This document shows, piece by piece, positions 1-10,400 of a DNA stretch of 18,057 bases. Numbering within the stretch: the first letter of the stretch is position 1; each line of letters begins with the position of its first letter. Source of the DNA: Baffinella frigidus. Its lineage: Eukaryota; Cryptophyceae; Cryptomonadales; Baffinellaceae. The notes under the pieces were generated by a model. The model was given only the letters and a program-made list of their open reading frames with translations, did not search any database and was not told the DNA's origin. The stretch covers positions 11,902-29,958 of the forward strand of contig MU647100.1 in the NCBI GenBank assembly GCA_026770585.1, given 5' to 3'. A program made the translations under genes and the position numbers.

Positions 1-47
1 ACGACGGCGGGGGCGTCGCTCACGCTCCCTCTCTCTCTCTGCGGCAG

Positions 48-637
48 GGTGGACGCCGATGTACATTGCAGCTTCTGCGGGGTACGACGCCGTCGTGCAG
101 ATCTTGCTCGACGAGGGCGCCAACATCAATGCCGCATCAAAACTCGGGGTGATTAAGCCCTAAACCCTAAACCCTAAACCCTTAACCCTACACCCTACAC
201 CCTACACCCTACACCCTACACCCTACACCCTAAACCCTAAACCCTAAACTCTGAACCTTACACCCTAAATCCTCAACCCAGGTGCAGCCGCTTCACCGCG
301 CGTCTCAAAACGGGCACGACGCGGTGATCGAATTGCTGCTTCTCAACGGTAAATCCTCAAAAGCCGCTACCCCCCCCGACACAGCCTCCACCCCACCTGC
401 TTAATCCTAAACAGCCTCTAACCCCCTGATATATCCTGCTGTAACTCCCTGATGTATCCTGCAGGCGCAGACTGCCGCGCACGGACAAACGCCGGGTGGA
501 CAGCAGAGGGCATCGCGTCGTCCCGCGGCCAAAACAACATCGCGGCGCTCCTGCAGACGGTGCTGAGTGAAGAGCTCCGTTCGGGGCAGAAACGTCCAAC
601 ACTCCGCCGGAAATCGTCTCGTCGTGGTTCAGCTTGA
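48..637 (+). CDS. Ankyrin-repeat protein, C-terminal three exons (5' end outside window)
   Basis: Three exons join in phase: 48-148, 282-348 and 465-637 (stop TGA 635-637). Exon 1 follows a CT-rich tract ending in CAG and encodes GWTPMYIAASAGYDAVVQIL followed by LLDEGANIN. Exon 2 encodes PLHRASQNGHDAVIELLLLN. Exon 3 completes GADC and runs through GWTAEGIASSRGQNNIAALL to a basic tail (RRKSSRRGSA). The TPLH-like starts, the GH/GY..V...LL cores and the GA-(N/D) ends are the ankyrin repeat signature, about 2.5 repeats here. Ankyrin repeats bind proteins; nothing visible shows the partner or the rest of the protein. Phases agree at both introns (phase 0, then phase 1). The gene is convergent with the cyclase gene that ends at 1315. 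Confidence 0.85.
149..281 (+). repeat. Telomere-like repeats forming an intron of the ankyrin gene
   Basis: The first visible ankyrin intron (GT 149-150, AG 280-281) consists almost entirely of CCCTAAA and decayed variants (CCCTACA, CCCTTAA, CCTCAAC). The tract is C-rich on the coding strand and so also supplies the pyrimidine tract for the acceptor. Confidence 0.85.
349..464 (+). other. Ankyrin intron 2 with duplicated acceptor region
   Basis: GT 349-350 to AG 463-464. The last 45 bases hold two tandem copies of a CCCTGATRTATCCTGC motif (about 424-441 and 448-463). Only the second is followed by a usable CAG acceptor. Confidence 0.6.
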
Positions 638-1314
638 TCCGTTAGGTCCTTTAGGTTCTTCGAGCTGCCAACATAGGCGGACACCGGAACTTGTTCTGTT
701 GAAAGGCCATGCTTTCTTTCGGATCACATCAAGCCCCCAAAGGATCGCGGCATTGAGCGGCTGTCAAGCTCACGTCTCAGGGTAGGAGTGGACCGCCTGC
801 GAGGTCCAGTTAGTGTTCATAAGTAGCCAGGAATTAGCCAGCTAGGAGTGCCTCTTCAGGGCTGGCACGAAGTTGCAGTTTTCAAAGAACAGTAGTTAAG
901 ATAGTTAACTCAAGGCGTGCCACGTGTTTCAGTAAAACGGACGAAAGCCAAGCCTGTCTCGGAGAGACGGTTGGCATGCATAAGGATTTGTTTCTTTCGT
1001 CTGCTGCGGGGCTGCTCTGGAGTCACACATGGCGAAAAAGCGCGGGCTTCAGGACGCTGATGCTGCGGCCTCTTGGGATGATACCTTGGGTTCCCGACAC
1101 ACAGACACGATCGGTGTTGTGAGCTGTGGGGATGATGCCGACTGACTCCTTAAGGCAACCTTCGAAAGAAAGTTCTTGATATTTACTGGATACTGTTATT
1201 TACACTTGAGCCCCTCGACCACCAGTTGGTCCAGGACGGCTCTTGCTTCCGAGCCACGCGGCGGAGGCTCCCCAATTTCCCTCGCTCATTCTCTTGGGTG
1301 GTCCGGGCGTTGGA
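638..1314. other. Intergenic space between two convergent genes
   Basis: Holds repeat R1 (641-740) and otherwise unique sequence. A 38-codon + strand frame (1029-1145, starting MAKKRG) is the only small reading frame worth noting. No polyadenylation signal is recognised with confidence. A local near-duplicate of CATTCTCTTGGGT..TCCGGGCGTTG occurs at about 1287-1342 and overlaps the stop codon of the cyclase gene. Confidence 0.5.
641..740 (+). repeat. Dispersed repeat R1, copy 1
   Basis: About 100 bases starting four bases after the ankyrin stop codon: TTAGGTCCTTTAGGTTCTTC, then GAGCTGCCAACATAGGCGGA, then a conserved tail with GGCCATGCTT and GGATCACATC. Related copies lie at 3082-3181 and 8285-8366 in the same orientation. 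No terminal inverted repeat or poly(A) is visible. The reverse strand has a short open stretch (SAYVGSSKNLKDL) in copies 1 and 3, but there is no reason to call it a gene. Confidence 0.75.
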
Positions 1315-1402
1315 TCATTCTCTTGGGTCATCCGGGCGTTGAAGGCAGAAGGTGGTGAGCCTCCCCTTCCCGCGCAGCTCCACGCCTCCTCGGCACCGCA
1401 TC
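1315..1402 (-). CDS. Cyclase terminal exon (VELRGKG..., stop 1315-1317)
   Basis: The acceptor CAG is at 1403-1405. The exon reads MRCRGGVELRGKGRLTTFCL followed by QRPDDPRE and TGA. The G-x-(V/I)-E-(L/M)-(R/K)-GKG-x(3)-T-x(2)-L pattern is the C-terminal beta strand pair of class III cyclases. Its phase (one leading base) fits the preceding exon exactly and creates an Arg at the junction. A diverged copy of its 5' half lies upstream at 1500-1542 with its own CAG but without the TTFCL end. Confidence 0.85.
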
Positions 1403-4400
1403 CTGCGACACACCCAACACCGATCAGAGCCAACAACGGTTTCATTTCGGAACATACATGATTCAGTTCCAGAAGTGTGACTAAACCAGTATGCCCCCCC
1501 TTCCCGCGCAGCTCCACTCCCCCACGGCACCGCATTCTGTTCGGTTTAAGAGAGTCGGATTTCATCTTGTGTTTAATCTTCCTAGCTATCCAACATGGTT
1601 CGACCTCCAACAGACCCAACACCGATTAGAGCCAACAACGATTTCATCCTGTCAGGTATTTAATTCAAATGCTCGGGAGTTCCCCGCATACACGAAAATT
1701 ACTAAACAGTTGCTTTACTATTACTAGTATGATCCAGGTGTGTAGTAATTTTCCTGCATGAGGGGAACTCCCGAGAATTCAAATTAACTACCTGGCGGGA
1801 TTAGATTAGCGGCCTTATTGGTACCGATCGGGACGTGGATCGTGGAGACCTCTTCTACACCCCCCACGGTTTTGATCACACGACCCCCACATGGGGGCAT
1901 GAAAGACACTTAGACGACCGAGTGAAGAGGTACCCTCTAACTTTGCTCTGCCGTTGAGATCTCGAGATCCTGGCTCACACCCGTTGGTCACTCATGCCGG
2001 GAATCACAAAAACACCTAAAGATCCTAAAGGAGGTGAAAATAAAGATCCTACACCACACAGCGGGCTACGAAGGGCTTTTAGGCCCAAATCGGGCCACCT
2101 TTCCGTTACCTTATCCATAGGAACCCCCGTAGGTCTTATCGCTTAAGGGTTGTTCAAAAATCCTTACAAAGTCCGGTGTGTGGGGTATGCACCGAAGATT
2201 GGAGGAGGTCTCGAGGGACGCGAGGTACTCCTCCGAGAGCCCCTCTCGCACACCTGCTTTCGGGTTTCGGGTTTCTGGTTTCTGGTTTCTGGTTTCGGGT
2301 TTCGGGTTTCGGGTTTCAGGTTTCGGGTCTAGGGTTTAGGGTTTAGGGTTTAGAATGTAGGGTGTAGGGTGTAGGTTGTAGAGTGCAGGGTGTAGGACGT
2401 AGGACATCAGGTTTCGGGTTTCGGTTTAGGGTTTAGAGTTTAGGGTACGCACTCGCGGGGAAGTGCACGAACTGGGTGCCGAGCGTCGAGACGAGCGCCG
2501 AGCTTGCCATGCGGCTCGCGGTGTTCACCGTGTCTCCGAAAATGCTGCGTATAGGGTTTCATCCCGTCAGGTATTTAGTTTCAATACTCGGGAGTTCCCC
2601 GCATGCACAAAAATTTGTACATGGCTAGTGTGGCAGCTACATGATTGAGTTGCTTCCTGGTACACCGGTTGAGTTGCCGGTGGAGTCTCTTCCTGCATAC
2701 GCCCACACCCAGACACACCACAGTCGGTGTTCAACGAGCCGCTGAACATCATCCACACGTTTAGGGTTGGTGTGAGCGTGACCGGGTTCACGCCCACTCC
2801 CAGACTCCTCGCCCTGCCTTAGTTAATCTGGGCTCCTCATTTGATGAATTTAGATGGTGTTTCTACTGGGGCGGTTGTACGGAGTCCTCATCTAATACCA
2901 TTTAATGCGGCGGCTCGCTGTGTTCACCGTGTCGCTGAAGTTGCTTCATTTAGGGTTGAGGGTTGAGGGTTGAGGGTTGAGGGCTTACGGTATCCCCTGT
3001 GCGTTGAGGGTTTAGGGTTCCCCCAGTTAAGGGCTCCAGGTATCCACTGTGCGTTGAGGGTTTAGGGTTTCCCCGGTTTGCCTTCAGGTCCTTTAGGTTC
3101 TTCGAGCTGCCAACATAGACGGACACTGGAACTTTTCCTGCAGGACGGCCATGCTTCCTTTCGGATCACATCAGCCCCCCCAGTGCACGAGTGGTGCCCA
3201 GCATGGCGGCGGGTGAGTCTCGTGGGTTTTATGAGAGTGATCGGGCTCAGGTAGGAAGGAACCTGGCTTAGGGTCGAGGGTTTCGAGGAAAGAAGCTGTA
3301 GCTGTAGCGCGGGGCGCTACATGTCCCCGCGCTACATGTTCCTTTGGTGTTTATGGTTGAGTGTTTAGGGATCAGGGCTTGGGGCTTAGGGTTTCGGGGA
3401 AGGAACCTGAAGCGCGGGGCGCGGCACTGCAACTGGCTCTGACACAGAGGTTCTGCAGATGGTGTTGAAGGACGTTTGATCGGTGATGGGTGGTGGAGTG
3501 GCCTCCGCGGAGGGCTCTGGGGGGAAGGCACCTGTAGCGCTGCAGGTTCGCGCGAACCCAGGGGAGGGTTCCTTCCCAGCTTCCGTCCCCTTCCCAGGTT
3601 CCAGAGCCCTTCGCGTTTAGGGTTTAGGGCTGAAGGCTTGGGGCTGAGGGCTTAGGGGAAGGCACCTGTAGCGCGGGGCGCGGTGGCCCACGACGCCCGC
3701 ACACACGGGACCCTGGCTCAGCCCAACCTGTTGAAAAGGTTGCTTCGCGGTCAGGGTTTGAGCCCGGTCAGATGATTCTTCCAACACCTGAACCTAGAAC
3801 TCTGATTGAGCCCTGACTCAGCCCAACCTGTGTAAAACAATTGATTCGCGGTCAGTTGATGCACCGAATGCCTGCTAGGTATCTGTCGAAAAGGAAGCTG
3901 GACAACCGCCTGGGACGAAGATGATGCGACCCAACGCTCATCATACCCCCCTCCATCCTCAACCCTGAACCCTGAACCCTACCCACCAACCCCTGAGGTG
4001 ATTATTGCAACACAAAGTCGCGCAGAAGAAGTTGCGTTTCTTGTTGAATAAGCGCTAGTGCACTGCGACCCTGGATATTTTGCAAAAGTCAACCCCCCCA
4101 CAAATCTGTCAATTTAAGAAACGAGGTACACGTTACGTGTACTTCTTTACTACACATTCGCAGGTGAGTTGACTAATACAAAAACTCCGCCCTGGCAGTG
4201 CAGTGGCAGGGAGGAGACCTGTACAGAGGTGGGCATTCCGTCCGGACGAAGAACCTGCCAAGGTGCATTGTTTCAGGGGTTGTCACACCTTACACAATAC
4301 GTGTTTTCCTTTATTTGTCCATCATGTTGCGATCCTTTCGGTTGCCACGGGTATTGACAAATTCATTGTCGGAACAATGTAATTGGGGGGACGCTGACCT

Positions 4401-7400
4401 CCTAGATGATTTGGGTGCCCGTCAGTGAGACTCTGTTGGGAGGAGTTCTTGCCGTTGCAATTTTCATTCGGAAGCGATCGTCCCTTTTCACAGGTAGGGA
4501 GAGATGAAAGCGATACCCGGAATCTAACCCCCCCCAAAACACCTACCCTGCCCTGCCCTGCCCCACCCCCTCCCTCCCTCCCAACCCCTACCCCAGCAAT
4601 ACAGAAACACGGGGCCAGGTGAATACCTCAGAGAGTCGCTGAACCATGAGGAGCGCGAGGTCCACGCCGAGGCTTGCCTGCCACCATCGGGACGTCATCA
4701 CACCTTTGCCTCCAAGACCCACACAACTTATAACCGAGCATTTAATTGAAATACTTAGCGTGATGAAATCTCAAAGCATGTCTGCGACGGCTCTTCGCCC
4801 GAAACCCCGTAACACGAAACCCTACACCGTGAAAAGAGAGAGTACCTGGTTTGTCGTAGAGGCGTTTGGCGTGGAGCCGATGCCGATGGCAGCGAGATAG
4901 AACTTGGAGTACTGTTCGACCTTGACTGCCGAGGGCCCCACTTGCGAGAGGCATTCGTCCAGGGTTCGGAAAACCTGCAAGCGCCCTTCACTTATTCAGG
5001 CAGTATTGGCACAGGGACGATACCACACCCAGGTTTTGCACTGGGACGATGGCACACCCGGGCAGCCGGAAGACCTGCAAGCACCCTTCACTCATCTCAA
5101 CAGGTTTGCAGGAAACCTGCGGTGCAGGATTTCGTTGCGGGAAGATGGCAAACTCGGGCTGGCGTTGCGCCAGGAACCTCTTTCTGGTGACCTGCCCTGA
5201 AGACGGGTTGGATGGTCTTGTGCCAGGAAACTCGTTTGCTCTAATCAATCAAAGCATTCATCACTTTCAAGGTTCAGCTTCAAAGGTTGAATCGGCGACC
5301 TTTGCAAGCCATTGGACCGTGGCGGCGACTGTTAATCACGTTCATCTCTCTCTCTCTCTCTCTCTCTCTGCCTCTCTCTCTCTCTCTCTCTCTATCTATC
5401 TCTTTCGCTCCCTCTCTCTCTCTCTCTCTTCCACCTTGGCAAGCCATTGCACAGTGGCCGCGACGCCGTAACCAAGCAGCATGTCCACCGTCGATGACGG
5501 GTAGATGAACAGCACCGTTGCCTGAAAGGGGGTGAGATCCCGTTAACAATACTCACACAGCCACAGTGTCCCCCCTCCGTGGAGGCAATGGTTCAGGAGG
5601 ACGGACTCCAAGCAGCATGTCCACCGTATTGCGTTAACTAGCGTTCACTATTACTGCGTTTAGCGTTTAGCGTTTAGCGTCACTACTGGCGGGAAAAGAT
5701 ACCTCGGGGTACATGTCAGCGATGGCAACCTCGCCTGCCCCGAGGCGTGCGGCGATCGTGCGGGGGACGAGCGCGTGCAGAAGGTGTGAGTTGAACAGGT
5801 TCAGATCCTGCCAAAAACCAAATTTGACCGGTTTGACCTGATAAATTTGACCATTTTGACCCGATGCGAAGCGGGTGGGAGCAGGGTGCGCGTGTTGGCA
5901 ATTGCAGAACCGCTGCACGACTGCGTCATCACCCGCGACGCAAGCTTCACGGCAGTTGACATGAGGAATTTGACGCACAAACTTTGACCGGCAGTGGTGG
6001 CCGGACGTGGTGACCAACGGAAACAACAGAAAAAATGTGCAACGTAACAAATGGGGAGGAAGGAGGCACACCTCGAGACGCGTGAGGACCTCCTCGTTAC
6101 TTGCCTGTGGGAAGGACATACGTTAAATGAAAAGAAACAACCTGACATACGTTAAATGAGGAAGAACCGCCCGTTGTATGAGGGGATACAACCTGTAATG
6201 ATCGCAGAGCACGATTTCGGACAGATCAAGAGCGCTGCTGCACTGAGGAAAAGGCCGGCCGTAAAACGTCTCTATGCGAGGCAAGGGCGTTACAAAGTGA
6301 CGCAGGCGCTGCAACGTAAGGGATGAGTTATTTAAAGTCTAGAGAATTCGGGGCTGTACCAGAAATGACATTATAAAGGGGTCCAGGGCTAAACACTTTC
6401 CTAAGGGGAGGTACCTCGCTCCGGATGACAGACGCGACGCGAGAGGCAAGCGGGAAGAGCAGCGCGATCGAGACCAGGATGTGGTGCCCTGCCACAGCGT
6501 CCGCCAGGGTTTGAGACATCCCAGGGTTTGAGATATCGCCTGCGCACGGATGCGGTGTCCTCCAGCGTTTCAGATGCCACGTTTCCTTTGCAAGGCTCGG
6601 ACGTGACAAATGGACCAGCATGGAATCAAACCCTTGAAGTTTTAGGATGTCCCGTGGATGCAGAAGGTTTGAGGGTCACATTTCCTTTGCAAGGCTCGTA
6701 CGTGACAAATACACCGTTTCAGCTGCAGAGATATCGTGGGCCAGCGTGTGAATCAAAACTGTAAGGGTTATGGTATCCCACGCATCCACATATGTACAAC
6801 AGTTCCGACGCCTCCTTGGTAGTACACCACGGGTCGTGGATTTTTCAGGCAACCAAAAACGCTTCAGTCGTGAGGGCGAATCGGGGAAATCGCCTCACAA
6901 ACACAAGACGCGAGGCGCGAGGGACAGGAGATGGTCAAAACCTAAAACCCAAAACCCTAAACCCTAGACCCTGGATGAGGAAGGCAAGGGCGCGGGGGGG
7001 GTCGGAGGAGGGAGTCTTATCTCAGAAACCCCCCACTTGACCAAGGTCGTTTTCCTAAGTCAACTCCACCAAAAATTCGACAACTTATGCGTAGATCAAA
7101 GAATAAGTTGACGGATTTATGGGAGAGTTGACTTAATAAAACGACTTCTAAAAATGGGTTTCTAAGATGAATTCAAGGCTGAGACAAGGCTGAAAACACC
7201 ACCACGCGAATCAGGGATGTGCCAAAAGTAAAAAACACTTCAATTATGAGGGCGGTTGTCACAAAGAAGGGTGCACCGAGGAAGGCGCGGGCGCGGGGGG
7301 GGTCGGCGGAGGCTGTCAAGGCTGAGAGGAGAAGGACTGCGGAGAAGACGGCCAACCATAGTCCGGACCTGCACGCGTTTTTTTAATTACCGCTGTTGAG

Positions 7401-10400
7401 CGAACTCGGCACATATACGACAGTCAGGACCGGATTCTGGTCCTGGCTTTCAGGTGTAAGTCCTTGAAACCTTTAAAGGTGTTCCGTCTTCGCTCGGCAG
7501 CGGTACGCTAGTCACGGTGGAAGTTAGATTATGATGAAGGATGCGACACCGAGTGAGAATGCGAAGGGAAGCCAGGACCACTTTAGGTTGCGCCTTATGT
7601 GGTCAGTCAACTGACGGATAACGCTTTGGCAAAGTGGGACTCGTGCGCTCGGAAAGGGTGCTCGGATTCAAGGTTCAGGGTTCCGGGTTCAAGTTCAGGC
7701 TGAAGCTTACATGTGCAGCAACATCTCAGACGAGACCATCAAAGGGTGAGAGAAGACAAGTGGGACCCGATCTCGAACCAACGCGGTCTTAGCTGCCTCC
7801 GCAATGTTAGGCAGTAGTCCAAAAAGCTTTGAACGTAATATAAGAGAAGCCGCAGAAGGGATGGAAAATGGTACCGAAGGGTTGCCGCGGGCGGGACAAG
7901 CGACTGTAGCAGCGCGGGCAAAGCCAGCCACAGCACTGCCGGACCATCGCGCGTTACACATTCATAGGGTAACGGACTGAATAGGGTAACAGACTGCCCG
8001 CCAGCCACAGCACTGCCGGGTGATTCTTCTTTCAGAAAAATCAATTCTTGGCCGGGTGCTCGCGCTTTAAACACCCTATTTCAGGAGTTTCGAGGAGTTT
8101 CAGGGCTGCAAGGAAGACGCCAGCCAGAGCACTGCCAGGCCATAGTTACTGAGCGATTCTGGTGGTGCAGGGCTGCAAGGGAGACGCGAGCCAGATCTCT
8201 GCCGGGCGCTCGCGCTTTACACATGTCGGGAGCTTCAAGGCGGCAGATGAGACGCGAGAGGACTGTCGGGCGCTCGCGCTTTACCTTTAGGTCCTTTAGG
8301 TTCTTCGAGCTTCCAACATAGGCGGACACCGGAACTGGTTCTGTAGAAAGGCCATGCTTCCTTTACACAGGAGCGTTTCGGGAGGTACCGGGCGGCGCGG
8401 CGCATGGGGTCGTGTCAAGGACCGGGACAAAATGCTGCTCGATGAGAATACGTCACGTGGGATGGAGGGAGGGAGGGGGGCGCACCTGCGGGCATGCACT
8501 CGATGGCCAGGCTCGCGTTGCCACGCCTGCGCCACATCCCACACAGGTTACGTCTCATCACCAGTCTATCTCTCTCTGGGAACAACCGCGCATTCGCGTG
8601 ACAGGTTCAATGGCGAAGCGAGGTCTCGAAGTGGATAGTATTTGAAGACTTTTGATAGTGCCATTTGCGTGGCAGCAGAGAGTTTCATCACACCAGTCAA
8701 GGTTTACACGTGAGTGTAATAAAGATTGGAATAACAAAGTAACGACCGCGCCAGAATGATCGAGGGAAACCGACGCCTTATCCGCGACAGATCTGTCGCG
8801 GTTGACTTGAGAATTCAAGGAATTCTCCTTGAACGATGTCACAGGTGGATGTTTCGAGTACCCTGGCGTGGGATGGCTTACCCGAGCGTGTTTTTGAATG
8901 AAATACCGGAATCCTTGAAGAAGATCTGGAGAAAGCTGCTACGGGTTGCAAGTGGTACCCGAGCGTGAGTGCGGTGGCAAAGAGGAAGGCCTGGGCGCGC
9001 GCAAACGCGTAACTCCGCGGGTTTCCGATGCCTTTCTCTGCCGCGCCTGCCCAAAGCTGTTTCGTTAGCACCCAAAGTTCCCCCAACCCGCCGCTCCTGC
9101 CGAACGCTTTCGTTCGAGCCCAACGTTTTCCCACGCGGGCATCAACACACATCCCTGAAAAGCCAAAACACTCTGCCATTCCTGAGCGTTCACTCCTGGG
9201 GAAACGCACGTCGGAACAGATGAGCGGATGGCCATTTCCTGCGTGGTGTCAGCCACATAGCAGCCAACAGTCACTTCAGGAATCTGAGTTAACTCGAATC
9301 GAGGTGCAATTTGTACGGTCCAGAAAAAGGCAGCGGTCACATTCAAGCGGGAAGCTATTTCCGGACGGAACGCGGGACAAACACCGTATTGGGACGGCGC
9401 GAGCGAGAAGGCCGCTCCGATGAGTGAGAGGAACCCGAGCGCCACCGCCGAATCCGCCACCAGTTGCTGCGCGCGAGTCCGGTCCCGAGTTGAGCGCGAT
9501 TGTGAGGGGGGGCAGTTCATGCACGTTCCCACAATGAGCTGATGGCTCTCACCTGATTGTGGAAAAGTGTATGCCACACAGTGGGCTACGAAGGGATTTG
9601 CGAGCACATAATGCACGAGTTTCCGTTACCTTATCCGTAGGACCCCCCCTATGTCCCTACGGGTTGCCTACCGTAGGGTTCTAGGTATTATTGCTTAGGG
9701 GTCATTCGAAATCCCTTCGCAGTCCGCTGTGTGGCACCATCCACCTCGATGCATCAATGGTCGCGCATGCATTCATCCGGGAACAAGTACTTTTATTTAA
9801 AAAAATCGGCACGAAAATTACTACACAATTGCTTTGGACGTGGCCTGTTGTGTAGTAATTTTTATTGCCAGCTTTTAAAATAAAAATACTTGTTCCCGGA
9901 TTCTTTCAGGGGTGGCTTCCAGGGGCGGTCGTGTCAAGTCTGGCTTTGGAAGGAGTGGCGAGCGCGCGCGAGAGAGAGAGGGGGGGCACTTGGGCGACAA
10001 GGCTCACCGGACCAGAGGTTGACCCGTCAGGTGTTTCGCTGGAGGAAGTCTCGGAGGCTGAGATGCGCTCGATAACGCTCCACCCCCCCTGCACACGCTC
10101 AGAGGTTTCGGTTGAGTGTGAGTTATGCACCTGAGACAGATCCTGAAAGGCAGGCCCTTGATTGATTGGCGATCACAGGCGTGCAACACCCCCCCCTCAC
10201 GGCCAACTTGGCTGCCTCAATCCCTCCACAACATGCCTCCAAACCCCACCTTGCAAAAAGAAAACCCTGATGGGCATGCACCAACAACTCTCTGGCGGCT
10301 GATGTTGTATAGAGGGGTGACACCAACCTGAAACACCGCGGTAGCTCCGACCAAGAACAGCGCAAGCCGCACCGCTCCAGCACCCTCCTCCCCCCCCGCG

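Larger units (their letters stand above)
2545..3665. other. Large cyclase intron built of repeats
   Basis: Contains the solo arm of element A, the VNTASRR echo, telomere-like GGGTTGA/GGTTTAG tracts (2948-3075), repeat R1 copy 2 (3082-3181), three copies of the upstream donor region (3285-3546) and more telomere-like sequence near 3610-3655. No further exon is supported. Confidence 0.6.
4975..5434. other. Cyclase intron with CT microsatellite and echoes of both flanking exons
   Basis: Contains a (CT)n run (5346-5430), a copy of the upstream exon's 3' edge (5296-5330, - strand coding VAATVQWLAKV) and a copy of the downstream exon's acceptor and start (5061-5092, coding LQVFR). The four junction-like sites share GCTTGC(A)AGGT. 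Confidence 0.7.
6489..7276. other. Cyclase intron with duplications and element D
   Basis: Contains a tandem duplication (6577-6632 and 6678-6756 share TTTCCTTTGCAAGGCTCG and ACGTGACAAAT), a weak echo of the downstream acceptor (about 6550-6575), CCCTAAA-like repeats (6943-6972), an echo of the upstream exon (6974-7010) and foldback element D. Confidence 0.6.
7369..8958. other. 1.6-kb cyclase intron with degenerate tandem repeats
   Basis: Holds a cluster of diverged units at about 7910-8280 sharing GCCAGCCA(C/G)AGCACTGCC, GGGCTGCAAGG(A/G)AGACGC and GCGCTCGCGCTTTA, repeat R1 copy 3 (8285-8366), and a palindrome pair (8782-8827). Long open frames on the - strand (7739-8074) fall inside the repeats and do not fit the splice chain, so I do not call them exons. 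Confidence 0.55.
9467..10007. other. Cyclase intron carrying two foldback elements
   Basis: Contains element B copy 2 (9574-9734), element C copy 1 (9775-9901) and a short GA run (9968-9981). Confidence 0.65.

Noticed and set aside
1029-1145. 38-codon + strand frame MAKKRGLQDADAAASWDDTL...
   Set aside because: Too short, no splice links or family resemblance; may be chance or part of a UTR.
4399-4490. Candidate for the missing cyclase exon (RFRMKIAT on the - strand)
   Set aside because: Resembles the RIRIGxHS strand before GPV, but needs a GC donor and no acceptor gives the required phase 0.
5716-6148. Other overlapping - strand frames across 5700-6150
   Set aside because: They read through introns. 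The frame with the LVPRTIAARL motif and GT..AG boundaries explains the coding signal.
7739-8074. Long - strand open frame with hydrophobic stretches (LWLALPALLQSLVPP, LLRLLLYYVQSFLDY)
   Set aside because: It lies in a degenerate repeat cluster inside a 1.6-kb intron whose flanking exons already join in phase. No fitting splice sites.
9065-9616. 183-codon - strand open frame
   Set aside because: Only the part at 9385-9466 has splice sites that fit both neighbours; the rest reads across the intron and into element B.
9574-9734. tRNA or structured ncRNA in the CCACACAG elements
   Set aside because: No cloverleaf, A/B boxes or anticodon arm; two copies with matching terminal inverted repeats fit a MITE better.
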